Source: Roseburia sp. (GTDB lineage Bacteria > Bacillota > Clostridia > Lachnospirales > Lachnospiraceae). Taken from it: a DNA stretch of 64,000 nucleotides. The notes under the pieces are model-generated. The model did not search any database. It was not told the origin of the DNA and was given only the letters and a program-made list of their open reading frames with translations. Both the position numbers and the translations under genes were made by a program. Below are positions 8,313 through 17,093 of this stretch, piece after piece; positions within the stretch are counted from its first letter, which is position 1; the number at the start of each line of letters is the position of its first letter. The stretch covers positions 1 through 64,000 of the forward strand of contig JALEKJ010000006.1 of NCBI GenBank assembly GCA_022771695.1, in the 5' to 3' direction.

Positions 8313-8634
8313 AGTAATTATTCTTGTGACAGAAGGTCCGGGAGAACGTAATGAAAATGGATTCCGTGAAAGCGTGATTTTGAAGCAAAGCGAAGTATTT
8401 GCTGCAATGGAATCGGTCAAGAGAAGTGAGTACTACGAGGCACTTCGTGCAGGAGATTATGTAAGTGCGACATTCACAATGAATAAAGACGATTATGAGG
8501 AAGGAATTGTCACGAACGATGACGGGAAATACAAGCCGAATAAGGTATTTTATGAGGATGTCGAATATGTAATACAGAGGACGTACAGGAAGGATAGCCA
8601 GTATTTAGAACTAATAGTAAAAGAGGTAGAGTGA
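8296..8634 (+). CDS. Head closure / head-tail joining protein
   Basis: This 112-residue beta-rich protein begins at ATG 8296, immediately downstream of GGAGGTGA (8283-8290). An in-frame codon 21 bp earlier lacks a comparable site. The pattern (short strands, RNENGFRESV near the start, VEYVIQRTYRKDSQYLELIVKEVE at the end) fits SPP1 gp16-like head closure proteins. It overlaps the preceding and following genes, as in other connector operons. It would cap the connector and hold packaged DNA. Confidence 0.68.
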   Translation: MKPLNEVIILVTEGPGERNENGFRESVILKQSEVFAAMESVKRSEYYEALRAGDYVSATFTMNKDDYEEGIVTNDDGKYKPNKVFYEDVEYVIQRTYRKDSQYLELIVKEVE

Positions 8635-9098
8635 TGGCATCATTTGATTTGGAATTTCCTGAGGATTTTATGAGTGACCTGCTAGAATGCGATTGTGATG
8701 AGCTTTGTACCGAGATGCTGAAAGAAGCATCTCCGATTTATGTAGAAAGCATGAAGAAATCAATGGAACAGGTAATTGATCATGAAGGAGATTCGGAGAT
8801 GGTACAATCTGTGAAAGCATCAAAACCAAAGCGTAGCAGAACAGATGCGTACATTGTAAACGTAGGCCCATCAGGATATTCAAAAGAAAAGAAGTACCAT
8901 GGAACAGACGGAACCGGTAAGAAAACATCAAGACAGTATCCGGTTTCAAATGCATTAAAAGCTGTTTGGAAAGAATATGGAATACCGGGTAGACAACCTG
9001 CGCAACCGTTTCTGGCAAATGCTAAAAATAATGCGGAAGAGCGGACAATGTCGAAAATGCAGGAAGTTTATAACAAGAAGGTGGGAGCAAAAGGATGA
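8634..9098 (+). CDS. HK97 gp10-family tail-completion protein
   Basis: This 154-residue protein starts at ATG 8634, which shares a base with the previous TGA. The pattern of an N-terminal acidic helix (CDELCTEMLKEASPIYVESM), a basic strand region (KPKRSRTDAYIVNVGPSGYS) and the near-C-terminal motif GIPGRQPAQPFLANA is characteristic of gp10-family proteins, which link connector and tail. The following gene overlaps by 4 bp (ATGA). Confidence 0.82.
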   Translation: MASFDLEFPEDFMSDLLECDCDELCTEMLKEASPIYVESMKKSMEQVIDHEGDSEMVQSVKASKPKRSRTDAYIVNVGPSGYSKEKKYHGTDGTGKKTSRQYPVSNALKAVWKEYGIPGRQPAQPFLANAKNNAEERTMSKMQEVYNKKVGAKG

Positions 9099-9442
9099 AT
9101 CTGAACGTGAAGATACAGGATATTGAAAAAAAAGTAAATATTCCAATAGAAGAGGATGAGTATCAGGGGAAGAAAAGCACCTACATGGTATTTTCATATG
9201 ATGATGAGAGACCGATTTTAAATGCAGACAATGAGCCATATGCAGATATGGCAGACATTACGTTTCAGCTTATTATGCCGAAAAACGCAGACTATATGAA
9301 TCTGAAACATCAGATAAGAGATGAACTTGAAAACAGTGGTTTTTCAGTAACAGCTATACGAACGTTGCTTGGAAGTGCCATGAATGGAACTGACAAGATA
9401 AGACGTATCATTTTTGAAACAAATTACACAGAAGAAAGATAG
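9095..9442 (+). CDS. Tail terminator/completion-like protein
   Basis: This 115-residue alpha/beta protein, translationally coupled to the gp10 homologue by ATGA, lies just before the tail tube gene. That is where the tail terminator or completion protein is encoded in HK97-like phages. Features include MVFSYDDERPILNADNEPYAD, then a DITFQLIMP strand and a basic helix. The sequence motifs are weak, so the function is inferred from order and size. Confidence 0.62.
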   Translation: MNLNVKIQDIEKKVNIPIEEDEYQGKKSTYMVFSYDDERPILNADNEPYADMADITFQLIMPKNADYMNLKHQIRDELENSGFSVTAIRTLLGSAMNGTDKIRRIIFETNYTEER

Positions 9443-9455
9443 GAGGAACTTTAAA

Positions 9456-10250
9456 ATGCCAAATTTCGGATTATCAAAACCGTACATCGCACAGTACGTA
9501 AAGGACGGTGTGTACAAGAGTGGATTTAAATGTGGTAAGGCTGTAAGTACAGCAGTAACGCCAAATTACAATGAAGCATCTTGCTATGGAGACAACATTC
9601 AGGCGGAAGACGTGAAGGAATTTAAAAATGCGTCAGTAGCACTTGGAGTAACAACACTTCCAGTTGTTGCAAAGAAAGTAGTATTCGGACATTCTGTGAG
9701 CGAAGCTCAGGAAGAGGTATCGAACTCGAATGACTCTGCAAATTATGTAGGGTATGGATTTATTACCGCAGAAATGAACGATGGTGTGAAGACATATGGT
9801 GCATGTGTGCTATTGAAGGTTCTTTTCCAGGAGGGAGAAGATTCTTATGAAACGAAGGGCGATTCTATCACTTTCAAGACACCGACACTTTCCGGAACTG
9901 CAACGACATATGAGAATGGCGATTGGAGAAAGAAAAAGACATTTAGTACGGAGAAAGAAGCGGAAGCATATATTGAGGGTATTCTTGGAATCACAGAGCA
10001 GTGCGAAGAGCCGGTATTCAGCGTAGATGCAGGTACATACGCAGAAGCACAGACAGTGACGATTGCTACAACGACAAAGGGAGCATCCATTTATTATACA
10101 ACAGATGGTTTGACACCTACGGCAGAAACTGGAACAGAGTATACAGATCCGGTAGAAATCAGCAAGAGCACATTGCTTAAGGCGATTGCAGTAAAAGCCG
10201 GGGCAAATAGCTCAGAGGTTGCGATGGCTGAGTACATCATTACTGCATAA
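9456..10250 (+). CDS. Major tail tube protein with C-terminal Ig-like domain
   Basis: This 264-residue tail tube protein of the phi13/TP901 type starts at ATG 9456 behind AGGAGG (9441-9446). Residues 1-180 form the tube domain (PNFGLSKPYIAQYV at the start, GYGFITAEMNDGVKTYGACVLLKV in the middle). Residues about 185-264 form a separate beta-sandwich of the chitobiase C-terminal/Ig-like type (YTTDGLTPT, then STLLKAIAVKAG). Such domains decorate tails and are thought to bind carbohydrate weakly. The next features are a terminator and the tail chaperones, as expected. Confidence 0.86.
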   Translation: MPNFGLSKPYIAQYVKDGVYKSGFKCGKAVSTAVTPNYNEASCYGDNIQAEDVKEFKNASVALGVTTLPVVAKKVVFGHSVSEAQEEVSNSNDSANYVGYGFITAEMNDGVKTYGACVLLKVLFQEGEDSYETKGDSITFKTPTLSGTATTYENGDWRKKKTFSTEKEAEAYIEGILGITEQCEEPVFSVDAGTYAEAQTVTIATTTKGASIYYTTDGLTPTAETGTEYTDPVEISKSTLLKAIAVKAGANSSEVAMAEYIITA

Positions 10251-10264
10251 TATGAGAATGGATA

Positions 10265-10292
10265 GGGCTGGGGAAAACCAGCCCTTTTCTTT
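10265..10292 (+). terminator. Terminator/attenuator after the tail tube gene
   Basis: GGGCTGG (10265-10271) pairs with CCAGCCC (10278-10284) around a short loop and is followed by TTTTCTTT. It lies between a highly expressed structural gene and the low-level tail assembly chaperones, suggesting a role in expression stepping. Confidence 0.78.
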
Positions 10293-10307
10293 AAATGGAG
10301 GAGAAGA

Positions 10308-10700
10308 ATGGAACTTTCAAGAATAGAAATCGGTGGAGAATCATATCCGCTAAAGTGCGATAACATCGTGCTGATGGAAATACAGGAGAAATACGGTACG
10401 GTAAGAGAATTTGAGAAGGCGCTTGTGGGGTTGGAAGAAAAGAGGGATGAGAACGGGGATTTAATTCTAAATGAAGATGGAATGCCTGTTTATATAAAAA
10501 AAGAGCCTTCCATAAAAGCAATCAACTTTGCTTTGCCGCTTATGATTAACGAGGGATTGGAGATAGAAGCAGAGAAGAAAAAAGAAGCGTTTGAACCGGT
10601 AAAGGAGAAGACATTACTTAGAAAAATAGACCAGAACTATTTTGAATTGAGCAAGTTGCTTCATCAGGAATTTAGCAGGTGCTTTGTAACAAAAAAATAA
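10308..10700 (+). CDS. Tail assembly chaperone (gpG-like)
   Basis: This 130-residue protein lies between tail tube and tape measure and starts at ATG 10308 behind GGAGGAG. It begins with beta-type strands (ELSRIEIGGESYPLKCDNI) and ends in a basic helix. Position and the downstream frameshift cassette identify it as the G component of a lambda-like G/GT chaperone pair that coats the tape measure during tail assembly. Its last sense codons form the slippery run described separately. Confidence 0.85.
   Translation: MELSRIEIGGESYPLKCDNIVLMEIQEKYGTVREFEKALVGLEEKRDENGDLILNEDGMPVYIKKEPSIKAINFALPLMINEGLEIEAEKKKEAFEPVKEKTLLRKIDQNYFELSKLLHQEFSRCFVTKK
10691..10697 (+). promoter_or_regulatory. Programmed -1 frameshift slippery site (A AAA AAA)
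   Basis: In the zero frame the last codons of the upstream gene read ACA AAA AAA TAA. The heptamer A AAA AAA therefore sits exactly on codon boundaries for simultaneous slippage. A -1 shift bypasses the TAA and continues with ATA AAA GCC in the frame of the next open segment, whose open frame overlaps this point without a well-placed start of its own. This is the expected arrangement for siphophage tail chaperones. Confidence 0.88.
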
Positions 10701-10930
10701 AAGCCCAAGTGAATCAGATGTATCGGGAGCCTGTACCAATAGATTTTACTTGGGTAATTTTCATGGGAATAAACCGTCTGGGATTTACGATGCAGCAGGT
10801 GGAGAAAATGTATTTTGGAGAATGGCAGGATTTCTTCGAGGTTTATAAGAAAGTGTACAATTTTGAGACTTCAAAGCAATTGTATTGTGAGGAAGAGGAA
10901 GAAAAAATTGCATCGATAAATGATTTGTAG
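10697..10930 (+). CDS. Tail assembly chaperone T extension (made by -1 frameshift, gpGT)
   Basis: This 77-codon extension is read in the -1 frame relative to the upstream gene and would yield a G-T fusion of about 207 residues. It includes FTWVIFMGINRLGFTMQQVE and a FFEVYKKV helix, then an acidic tail. The frame is open upstream of the slip site but has no good initiation signal, supporting expression only as a fusion. The T domain in lambda-like phages contacts the tail tube protein. The tape measure gene begins 9 bp downstream. Confidence 0.83.
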   Translation: MKAQVNQMYREPVPIDFTWVIFMGINRLGFTMQQVEKMYFGEWQDFFEVYKKVYNFETSKQLYCEEEEEKIASINDL

Positions 10931-10939
10931 GAGAAAAAT

Positions 10940-13900
10940 ATGGCGTCAAAAGGAACAATCGGTGGCCGCATTGTATTAGAGGGCGAAGCGGAATATAGGG
11001 CGGCATTAAAAAATATAAATCAAGAACAGAAAGAATTACGGTCCGAGATGAAACTCTGTACGAGTGAATTTGAAGGAAACCAGAATTCGATAGAAGCGCT
11101 TGGCAAAAAGTACAGCGTCTTAAGCATTCAGGTGGAAAACCAGACAAGAAAAGTAGAGTTGTATTCAGAGCAGCTTGAAAAAGCGGAAAAGGCACAGGAC
11201 AAAGCAGCTGATAAAGTAACGGAGTTAAAAAAAGAGCTGGAAGATGCTGAGAAGGTGCTTGCGGAAATGTCGGAATCCTCTGATACGTCAGCGGATGCGT
11301 TGGAAAATCAGGGGAAGGCAGTAGAAGAGTTACGGAAAAAGCTTTCAAATGCCGAGCAGTCATATGATAGTGCTGGTCGGAAGGTAAGCGAGTATCAGAC
11401 CAATACAAACAATGCACAGGCTACATTAAATAAAATGCAGCGTGAGCTTGACGAAACAAAGTCATATATGGATGAAGCCGCAAAATCCACAGATGGATGC
11501 GCGACTTCGATTGATAAATTTGGGAAGAAAACAAAAGAATCCGGTGAGGAAGCAAAAAAGATGGGAGAAAACAGCGAGGAGGCTGTTAATGCACTTGCGA
11601 GCGTGCTAGCTGCAAGCGGAATCGCTGCCGGATTCGATAAAATAAAAGATGCGATAATTGAGTGCTCCGAGAGTGCGAAGGAGTTTGAGTACTCGACGGC
11701 AAAGCTATCGACTATCGCAGACACATCAAATGTATCATTTGGAAAATTAAGGGAAGAAATATTAAAGACTGCAACTGAGATGGGAACCGCAGCTTCTGAT
11801 ATCGCAGAAGTATCATACAATGCGATTTCTGCCGGCGTTGACACGGCAAAATCTGTAAGCATTGCGGCTGATGCATCTATGCTTGCAACCGCAGGATTTA
11901 CAAATAGCAGTGCTGCATTGTCTGTATTAACAACGGCAATGAACAGCTACAACTTAGCTGCGGATGAGTCGAGAAATATATCAGATTCATTAATTCAAAC
12001 ACAGAATCTCGGAGTGCTTACAATTGACCAGTTAAGTTCTTCAGTTGGTAAAGCAATCAGTACAGCATCCGCCTTTAATGTTGATTTGTACAATTTGGAA
12101 TCAGGATACATCAGTTTAACAAAATCAGGAATTGCAGCCGCAGAAGCAACGACCTATATGTCAAGCATGTTCGCGGAACTTGGAGATTCCGGAAGCGTTG
12201 TGGCAAAAACGTTGAAAGAGAAAACTGGAAAGAGCTTTGGAGAACTCATGAAGTCCGGATATTCTCTTGGCGATGTATTGCAGATTCTTTATAAGAGCGT
12301 AAACGGAAATGCAGAGGCTCTTATGAACCTGTGGGGAAGTCAGGAAGCAGGAAAGGCATCAAATGCGATTGTGAATCAGGGGTTGGAGACATTTAATAAA
12401 AACCTCAATTCCGTGAAAAACTCCGCAGGAGCAACAGAATCTGCATTTGAGAAAATGGCAGATACAACAAAGATAGCAGAAAATAAGATGGATACTTCTA
12501 TTGAGAATTTGAAAATAGCAATAGGAGAACGTTTAAATCCTGCAATGGTAGAGTTATATGAAACAGGAGCAGACATTACAAATTGGGCGGCAGAGTTCGT
12601 GGAGGAGAATCCGGAAGTTGTATATGCGATAACTGGACTTACAGTTGGATTTGGAGCACTTACGGTTGGAATTGGAGCAATGACGGTAGCATCAACCGTA
12701 GGCACAAAAGCAATAGAAGCTATGAATCTCGCTATCGCATCGAACCCGATTGGACTGGCAGTAACAGCGGTTGTGGCGCTTACTGCGGCGCTTGGAACAA
12801 TGGCGCTTGCGCAAAAGGCAGCAACAGAATCCTATATGGATGATGTGAAAGCACATAAAGAATCTCTTGAGACAATTAATGCAGAAATAAACGCCAGGAA
12901 GACATCTTCCGCTGATACGCAGGCGCAGATTGTTGCGATAGATAGTCTGACATCGTCATTAATGGCATTAAATGAAAAGGAACATTTAAATGCAGACGAA
13001 AAGACTAAGCTGAAAAATATCGTAGATCAGCTGAATACTGCAATGCCGGAGTTGAATCTTAGCGTGGACGAGCAGACCGGACTCCTTAATATGAATAACA
13101 GTGAGTTGGAAAAGCTCATAGAGAATCAGAAAACGTATCTTCTCGTACAGGCTGCGCAGGAAGATTTGAATGAAATCGCAAGTGAACAGTATGAAATACT
13201 GAAAGAGCAGGCAGAAGCATCAGAAGGTCTTGCAGAAGCACAAGAACATCTGGCCGAACTTGAATCAAAACGAATGGAAGTCATTGAGGAAGGTGGTACA
13301 GCTCTCGATAATTACAATACGCAGCTTGTGATAGCGCAGGATGAGGTCAATGCCTATAACGAAATAATTGAAGAGCAAAATGCAAAACTTGCAGAACTAG
13401 ATGAAGAATACAGCTCTGTAACTGACATAATCGGTGGATACACATCAGCGGTCGGCGATGCAAAAAATGCACAGGATGATATGAGTACGTCTACATATTA
13501 TTACGGGACACAGGTTTATGAGGTGTCCGATTCTGTGAGACAGAGCATTGATACATTAACGGCATCTTATGAAGAAGCAAAGGTGAAAGCAGAGGAATCT
13601 CTGCAAAGTCAGGTTGGGCTGTTTGATGAATTGAGCACAAAGTCTGATTTGAGTGTTCAGCAGATGGCGGCAAATTTACAGAGCCAGACGGATGCTTATA
13701 ATCAGTATTCAACGGACCTTATCGCAGCATCGCAGATCATGAAGGATGATACGACTGGGAACTTTTCCGTAATGGTGCAGTCTATTATGGATATGGGAAT
13801 GTCCGGCGCAGGATATCTGCATGAACTGGTAACAGCGGCAGAAGATTCTACAGAGTCATTTGATGAAGTAATGACGTCATTTGCAGAGATGGAAAATGCA

Positions 13901-14287
13901 AGAACGACACTCGCATCGACGATGGCAGACATAAACACAGGATATTCAGATGGCATAGAAGAACTGATAACAACGACAGAAACAGGAATGACAAGCATGG
14001 CGGATGCGGTGACAAAGGGAATGCCGCAGGTAACACTTGCTACAACGAATCTTGCAAACACAATTCCGCAAACGGCGAATACAGTGCTTGGAGTGTCAGA
14101 CGGAAGTTCTTCGGTCATGAATTCCACAGGAAGAGCAGTATCTCAAGGAATTGCAGATGGTATCACGAGTAACCAGGGAGCAATTCAAACAGCGATGCAG
14201 AACGCAATAAATAATGCAACTGCAAATGCGAATTTCAGTGGAGTCACGGCACGTATCAATCAGATAATGGGAGACATGTTACAATGA
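10940..14287 (+). CDS. Tail tape measure protein
   Basis: This 1,115-residue protein is the longest of the tail module. Residues about 20-230 are coiled coil (heptad-rich KKELEDAEKVLAEMSE-like stretches). Residues about 230-540 resemble the TP901-type tape measure core. Hydrophobic Gly/Ala-rich segments at about 565-625 (VYAITGLTVGFGALTVGIGA and following) are probable membrane-active helices. Further coiled coil follows to about 1,000. At about 1.5 Å per residue the length implies a tail on the order of 160-170 nm. It sets tail length and probably assists DNA entry. It overlaps the next gene by 4 bp. Confidence 0.93.
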   Translation: MASKGTIGGRIVLEGEAEYRAALKNINQEQKELRSEMKLCTSEFEGNQNSIEALGKKYSVLSIQVENQTRKVELYSEQLEKAEKAQDKAADKVTELKKELEDAEKVLAEMSESSDTSADALENQGKAVEELRKKLSNAEQSYDSAGRKVSEYQTNTNNAQATLNKMQRELDETKSYMDEAAKSTDGCATSIDKFGKKTKESGEEAKKMGENSEEAVNALASVLAASGIAAGFDKIKDAIIECSESAKEFEYSTAKLSTIADTSNVSFGKLREEILKTATEMGTAASDIAEVSYNAISAGVDTAKSVSIAADASMLATAGFTNSSAALSVLTTAMNSYNLAADESRNISDSLIQTQNLGVLTIDQLSSSVGKAISTASAFNVDLYNLESGYISLTKSGIAAAEATTYMSSMFAELGDSGSVVAKTLKEKTGKSFGELMKSGYSLGDVLQILYKSVNGNAEALMNLWGSQEAGKASNAIVNQGLETFNKNLNSVKNSAGATESAFEKMADTTKIAENKMDTSIENLKIAIGERLNPAMVELYETGADITNWAAEFVEENPEVVYAITGLTVGFGALTVGIGAMTVASTVGTKAIEAMNLAIASNPIGLAVTAVVALTAALGTMALAQKAATESYMDDVKAHKESLETINAEINARKTSSADTQAQIVAIDSLTSSLMALNEKEHLNADEKTKLKNIVDQLNTAMPELNLSVDEQTGLLNMNNSELEKLIENQKTYLLVQAAQEDLNEIASEQYEILKEQAEASEGLAEAQEHLAELESKRMEVIEEGGTALDNYNTQLVIAQDEVNAYNEIIEEQNAKLAELDEEYSSVTDIIGGYTSAVGDAKNAQDDMSTSTYYYGTQVYEVSDSVRQSIDTLTASYEEAKVKAEESLQSQVGLFDELSTKSDLSVQQMAANLQSQTDAYNQYSTDLIAASQIMKDDTTGNFSVMVQSIMDMGMSGAGYLHELVTAAEDSTESFDEVMTSFAEMENARTTLASTMADINTGYSDGIEELITTTETGMTSMADAVTKGMPQVTLATTNLANTIPQTANTVLGVSDGSSSVMNSTGRAVSQGIADGITSNQGAIQTAMQNAINNATANANFSGVTARINQIMGDMLQ

Positions 14288-15102
14288 GAAAATTTAAGTT
14301 AATTAATTCCAGAGGAGATACATGGGATTTGAACGAGAGAAACTCGTTTTTTAATGATCCGAAAGGATTGGGGCAGGAACATAAAAACGAGTATGAGCAG
14401 ATAGGGACTCGATTTGTTAAGTTGAACGATGGATTGAAACAAAAAAGTATCTATGGAAATATTAATTTTTCCGGGTACAAAGAATATCATGACTTCTCTT
14501 TATTTAGCCAGCACACACCACTTACGCTTGAGTATGAATCATATGAGAAGATTTATATAGACGTAAGCATTGATAAATTGGAGAAAACGGAAATGTCTAC
14601 AGGATGGATTGTGTGTCCTGTAAAAATCTCCGGTCTTACTACATTTTATAAATTGGCTCGTTCTGAAAATTCCGGGGATGGGAATACCGGGAAAATTTAC
14701 AGGTATTCTTATCCATACAAATATGCAGATTATTCAACAGGATCTGTAGAAATCGAATCAGACAGTGCGATTGTAAGCCCTGCAAGGCTGACGATTATAG
14801 GACCGTGCACAAATCCATCATGGACGCATTATCTGAATGGTGTTGTAAAAACATCCGGAAAAGTAAATTGTGTCATACAAGATGGCCACAGGCTTGTTGT
14901 TGACGATATGAAGACACCATTTGAAATAGCGGAATATGATTCTACAGGAACGTTTGTGCAGAGCCTGTATCAAGATAGCGATTTCTCAACAGAACGATTT
15001 GTGTTTTTGGGATTCGGGAACAACAAAATTTCATTTTCGCATGAAGGCGATACGGTATTATCTCTTATCGCGGAAGGGAGAATTGAATATGAGACTTTAT
15101 AA
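14284..15102 (+). CDS. Distal tail protein (Dit-like)
   Basis: This 272-residue protein follows the tape measure gene with an ATGA overlap. The N-terminus MRKFKLINSRGDTWDLN and the NPKGLGQEHKNEY-like loop are typical of siphophage Dit/tail-family proteins, with a C-terminal galectin-like part (KVNCVIQDGHRLVVDD, LGFGNNKISFS). Dit forms the hub at the tail tip where the tail-associated protein and receptor-binding proteins attach. It shares 14 bp with the next gene. Confidence 0.82.
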   Translation: MRKFKLINSRGDTWDLNERNSFFNDPKGLGQEHKNEYEQIGTRFVKLNDGLKQKSIYGNINFSGYKEYHDFSLFSQHTPLTLEYESYEKIYIDVSIDKLEKTEMSTGWIVCPVKISGLTTFYKLARSENSGDGNTGKIYRYSYPYKYADYSTGSVEIESDSAIVSPARLTIIGPCTNPSWTHYLNGVVKTSGKVNCVIQDGHRLVVDDMKTPFEIAEYDSTGTFVQSLYQDSDFSTERFVFLGFGNNKISFSHEGDTVLSLIAEGRIEYETL

Positions 15103-16156
15103 TGTTGAGATTTTTGACAGCAATTTTAATTTCAAAAGCTCTCATCCGATAAGCGATAGGGGAAAGTACGAGTACGACTACATAAGCATTTCTGTAAATA
15201 AAGTGAGCGTTCCGGATATAGAGGTTGAAAAAGGCGACTATATTATCATGACAGCTATGAATCAGGATGAGGAGCAGATAATTGGAATTGTTGTTTCCTT
15301 TACAGATAAGGGAATGGAATATGAGATAGAATATAAGACATTTCTATCAATTACGGACGTTGATGTGCATTATGATAAATCGCTGTTATCTACCATAACA
15401 CTTGAGCAATGGCTTGCAGACATCATCAGCGATACATATGTGAACAATGCAGACAATATGCAGAATATCTACGGATTATCTGTCACATATGAAGCAGCAA
15501 CATCGAATGCTCTTCTCGATTTGGAAGAAAACATCGGAAACCTTTACGAGATACTGATTAAGGCACTGGTGAATTACAATGTTGTGGTCGACTTTTCAAT
15601 TGATATATGTAAGAGAAAAATCAATGCACATGTCTATTCAAATAAGAAAAAGGAACTGTATATCGAAGCTGACATTATGAATGTGGTTGAAAAGAAATTC
15701 AACTTCAAAAAAAGCAATTCATCATATAACAAGATGACGGTTTACAACTCACTTGACGAGACGGAACAACAGACATTTTATTTAGATACATCAGGGAATA
15801 TCAGCACAACTCCTGATGCTTCAAAAAGAATCGCGCCCGTAGTATTTACAAATATATTCATAAAGCACGAGGATGATGATAAAAAAAGCTTTTATGAAGA
15901 AGCTTATGAGAAAGCATTTAATAAGCTGTCGGCAGAAAAATATGATAATCTCATAGAAATTTCAGTGTTAGAAGATGATGAGCTAGTAAATCCACATGAC
16001 CTCAATGTAGGACAAAACACAGTGATCATTCATGACAATATGAAGTACAGAACGATTTTGACCGGTATGGAAATTGAAAATGGAATCGCAAAGCTCATGT
16101 TCGGAACCGTTAGATTGGAGTTGACAAAAAAGATTAAGAGGAGGATGTACCTATGA
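15089..16156 (+). CDS. Tail-associated/baseplate hub protein (Gp37/Tal-like)
   Basis: This 355-residue protein starts at ATG 15089 (MRLYNVEIFDSNFNFK) behind GGGAG. The frame is open further upstream but lacks a better start. The N-terminal hub-like region with DYIIMTAMNQDEEQIIGIVVS, the later NVVEKKFNFKKSNSSYNKM segment and the SVLEDDELVNPHDLNVGQ motif resemble Gp37-like tail proteins of siphophages. No peptidase or lysozyme domain is visible. It probably forms the tail tip below Dit. Confidence 0.75.
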   Translation: MRLYNVEIFDSNFNFKSSHPISDRGKYEYDYISISVNKVSVPDIEVEKGDYIIMTAMNQDEEQIIGIVVSFTDKGMEYEIEYKTFLSITDVDVHYDKSLLSTITLEQWLADIISDTYVNNADNMQNIYGLSVTYEAATSNALLDLEENIGNLYEILIKALVNYNVVVDFSIDICKRKINAHVYSNKKKELYIEADIMNVVEKKFNFKKSNSSYNKMTVYNSLDETEQQTFYLDTSGNISTTPDASKRIAPVVFTNIFIKHEDDDKKSFYEEAYEKAFNKLSAEKYDNLIEISVLEDDELVNPHDLNVGQNTVIIHDNMKYRTILTGMEIENGIAKLMFGTVRLELTKKIKRRMYL

Positions 16157-17082
16157 GCATTTATGCAAAACGAATCGATGAGAGCATTATCACACCAAAG
16201 GATGACCGCATCTTATTTGATGCGATTTTTGATAATTACGGACTCATATACGGCGGAAGTGCCAAAATGAGCGCTGTAAATAAAATTAATGTTGGAGCTG
16301 CCAGAGGATTCATTAAGGGGACAGAAATCATCGTAGAGGAAGAAGATATCGCAGTAGAGCTTTCTGATAGTGGCACAAAGAGCGGAAGACTTAAAATCAT
16401 TGTTGATTATACAAACACCGAGAATCCGGTTGCATTCACATCAGAGGTTGCAACATCTCTTCCGGCATTAGAACAGGATGATTTAATTAATTACACAAAT
16501 GGAGTTTATGAAGTTGCGTATGCGACGTATACGGCGTCAGAGACAAGCATTTCAGATGTGAAGCTAGTAATGCCTACGCTTGAGACTGTAAAGGAGAAGC
16601 TTAAGAGGCTAAACACGGATTTAAGCACTAAAGCCAATGCTGCTGATTTAGCCGCAAAAGCTTCAGCAGCGGATTTGAATGCAGAGAAAAATACGCGAGC
16701 GTCCGTGGATGCAAGCTTGCAGAGCCAGATAAACGATACGAAATCAGTTGCTTCATTTGCATTTGGCACAATTATTTCAACTGTTGCCGAGTTTTCCGAT
16801 GGGTATCTGAACAAGAAAGATGGTGTTGTTTACTTCTCTTTTGAGTTCAAAATAATAAATATCACAAATGGCGTGACTACAAACATTGCATCGATTCCTT
16901 ATAAACCGTATGGAATTTGCCATTGCTCGGCAACATTATATAATGGCAATACGTCATTCCCTGTTTTCACAGCAATAAATGATGGAATTATACAGGTGCA
17001 TTTGCCGTCTGATTGCGTTTTGAGTTCAAACAAAGAAAATAACAAATTAAGATTCTCTGGAAGCTTCCCAGCTAAAAATTAA
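16153..17082 (+). CDS. Tail fibre / receptor-binding protein
   Basis: This 309-residue protein has an N-terminal attachment domain (MSIYAKRIDESIITPKDDR, about 1-135), a coiled-coil neck with alternating heptads (about 140-195, ADLAAKASAADLNAEKN) and a C-terminal beta-rich head (about 195-309, ending SGSFPAKN). The architecture is that of a short trimeric fibre. The stop codon lies within a 14-bp perfect palindrome shared with an antisense frame immediately downstream. The head is the likely receptor-binding, host-range-determining part. Confidence 0.78.
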   Translation: MSIYAKRIDESIITPKDDRILFDAIFDNYGLIYGGSAKMSAVNKINVGAARGFIKGTEIIVEEEDIAVELSDSGTKSGRLKIIVDYTNTENPVAFTSEVATSLPALEQDDLINYTNGVYEVAYATYTASETSISDVKLVMPTLETVKEKLKRLNTDLSTKANAADLAAKASAADLNAEKNTRASVDASLQSQINDTKSVASFAFGTIISTVAEFSDGYLNKKDGVVYFSFEFKIINITNGVTTNIASIPYKPYGICHCSATLYNGNTSFPVFTAINDGIIQVHLPSDCVLSSNKENNKLRFSGSFPAKN

Positions 17083-17093
17083 ATAGCTATTTA
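17080..17093. repeat. 14-bp perfect palindrome shared by two convergent stop codons
   Basis: TAAATAGCTATTTA reads identically on both strands. Its first TAA is the stop of the forward tail fibre and, on the opposite strand, its first TAA is the stop of the antisense tail-fibre-like frame. The site could act as a recombination or joining point, a bidirectional stop, or arise by chance. Confidence 0.7.
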
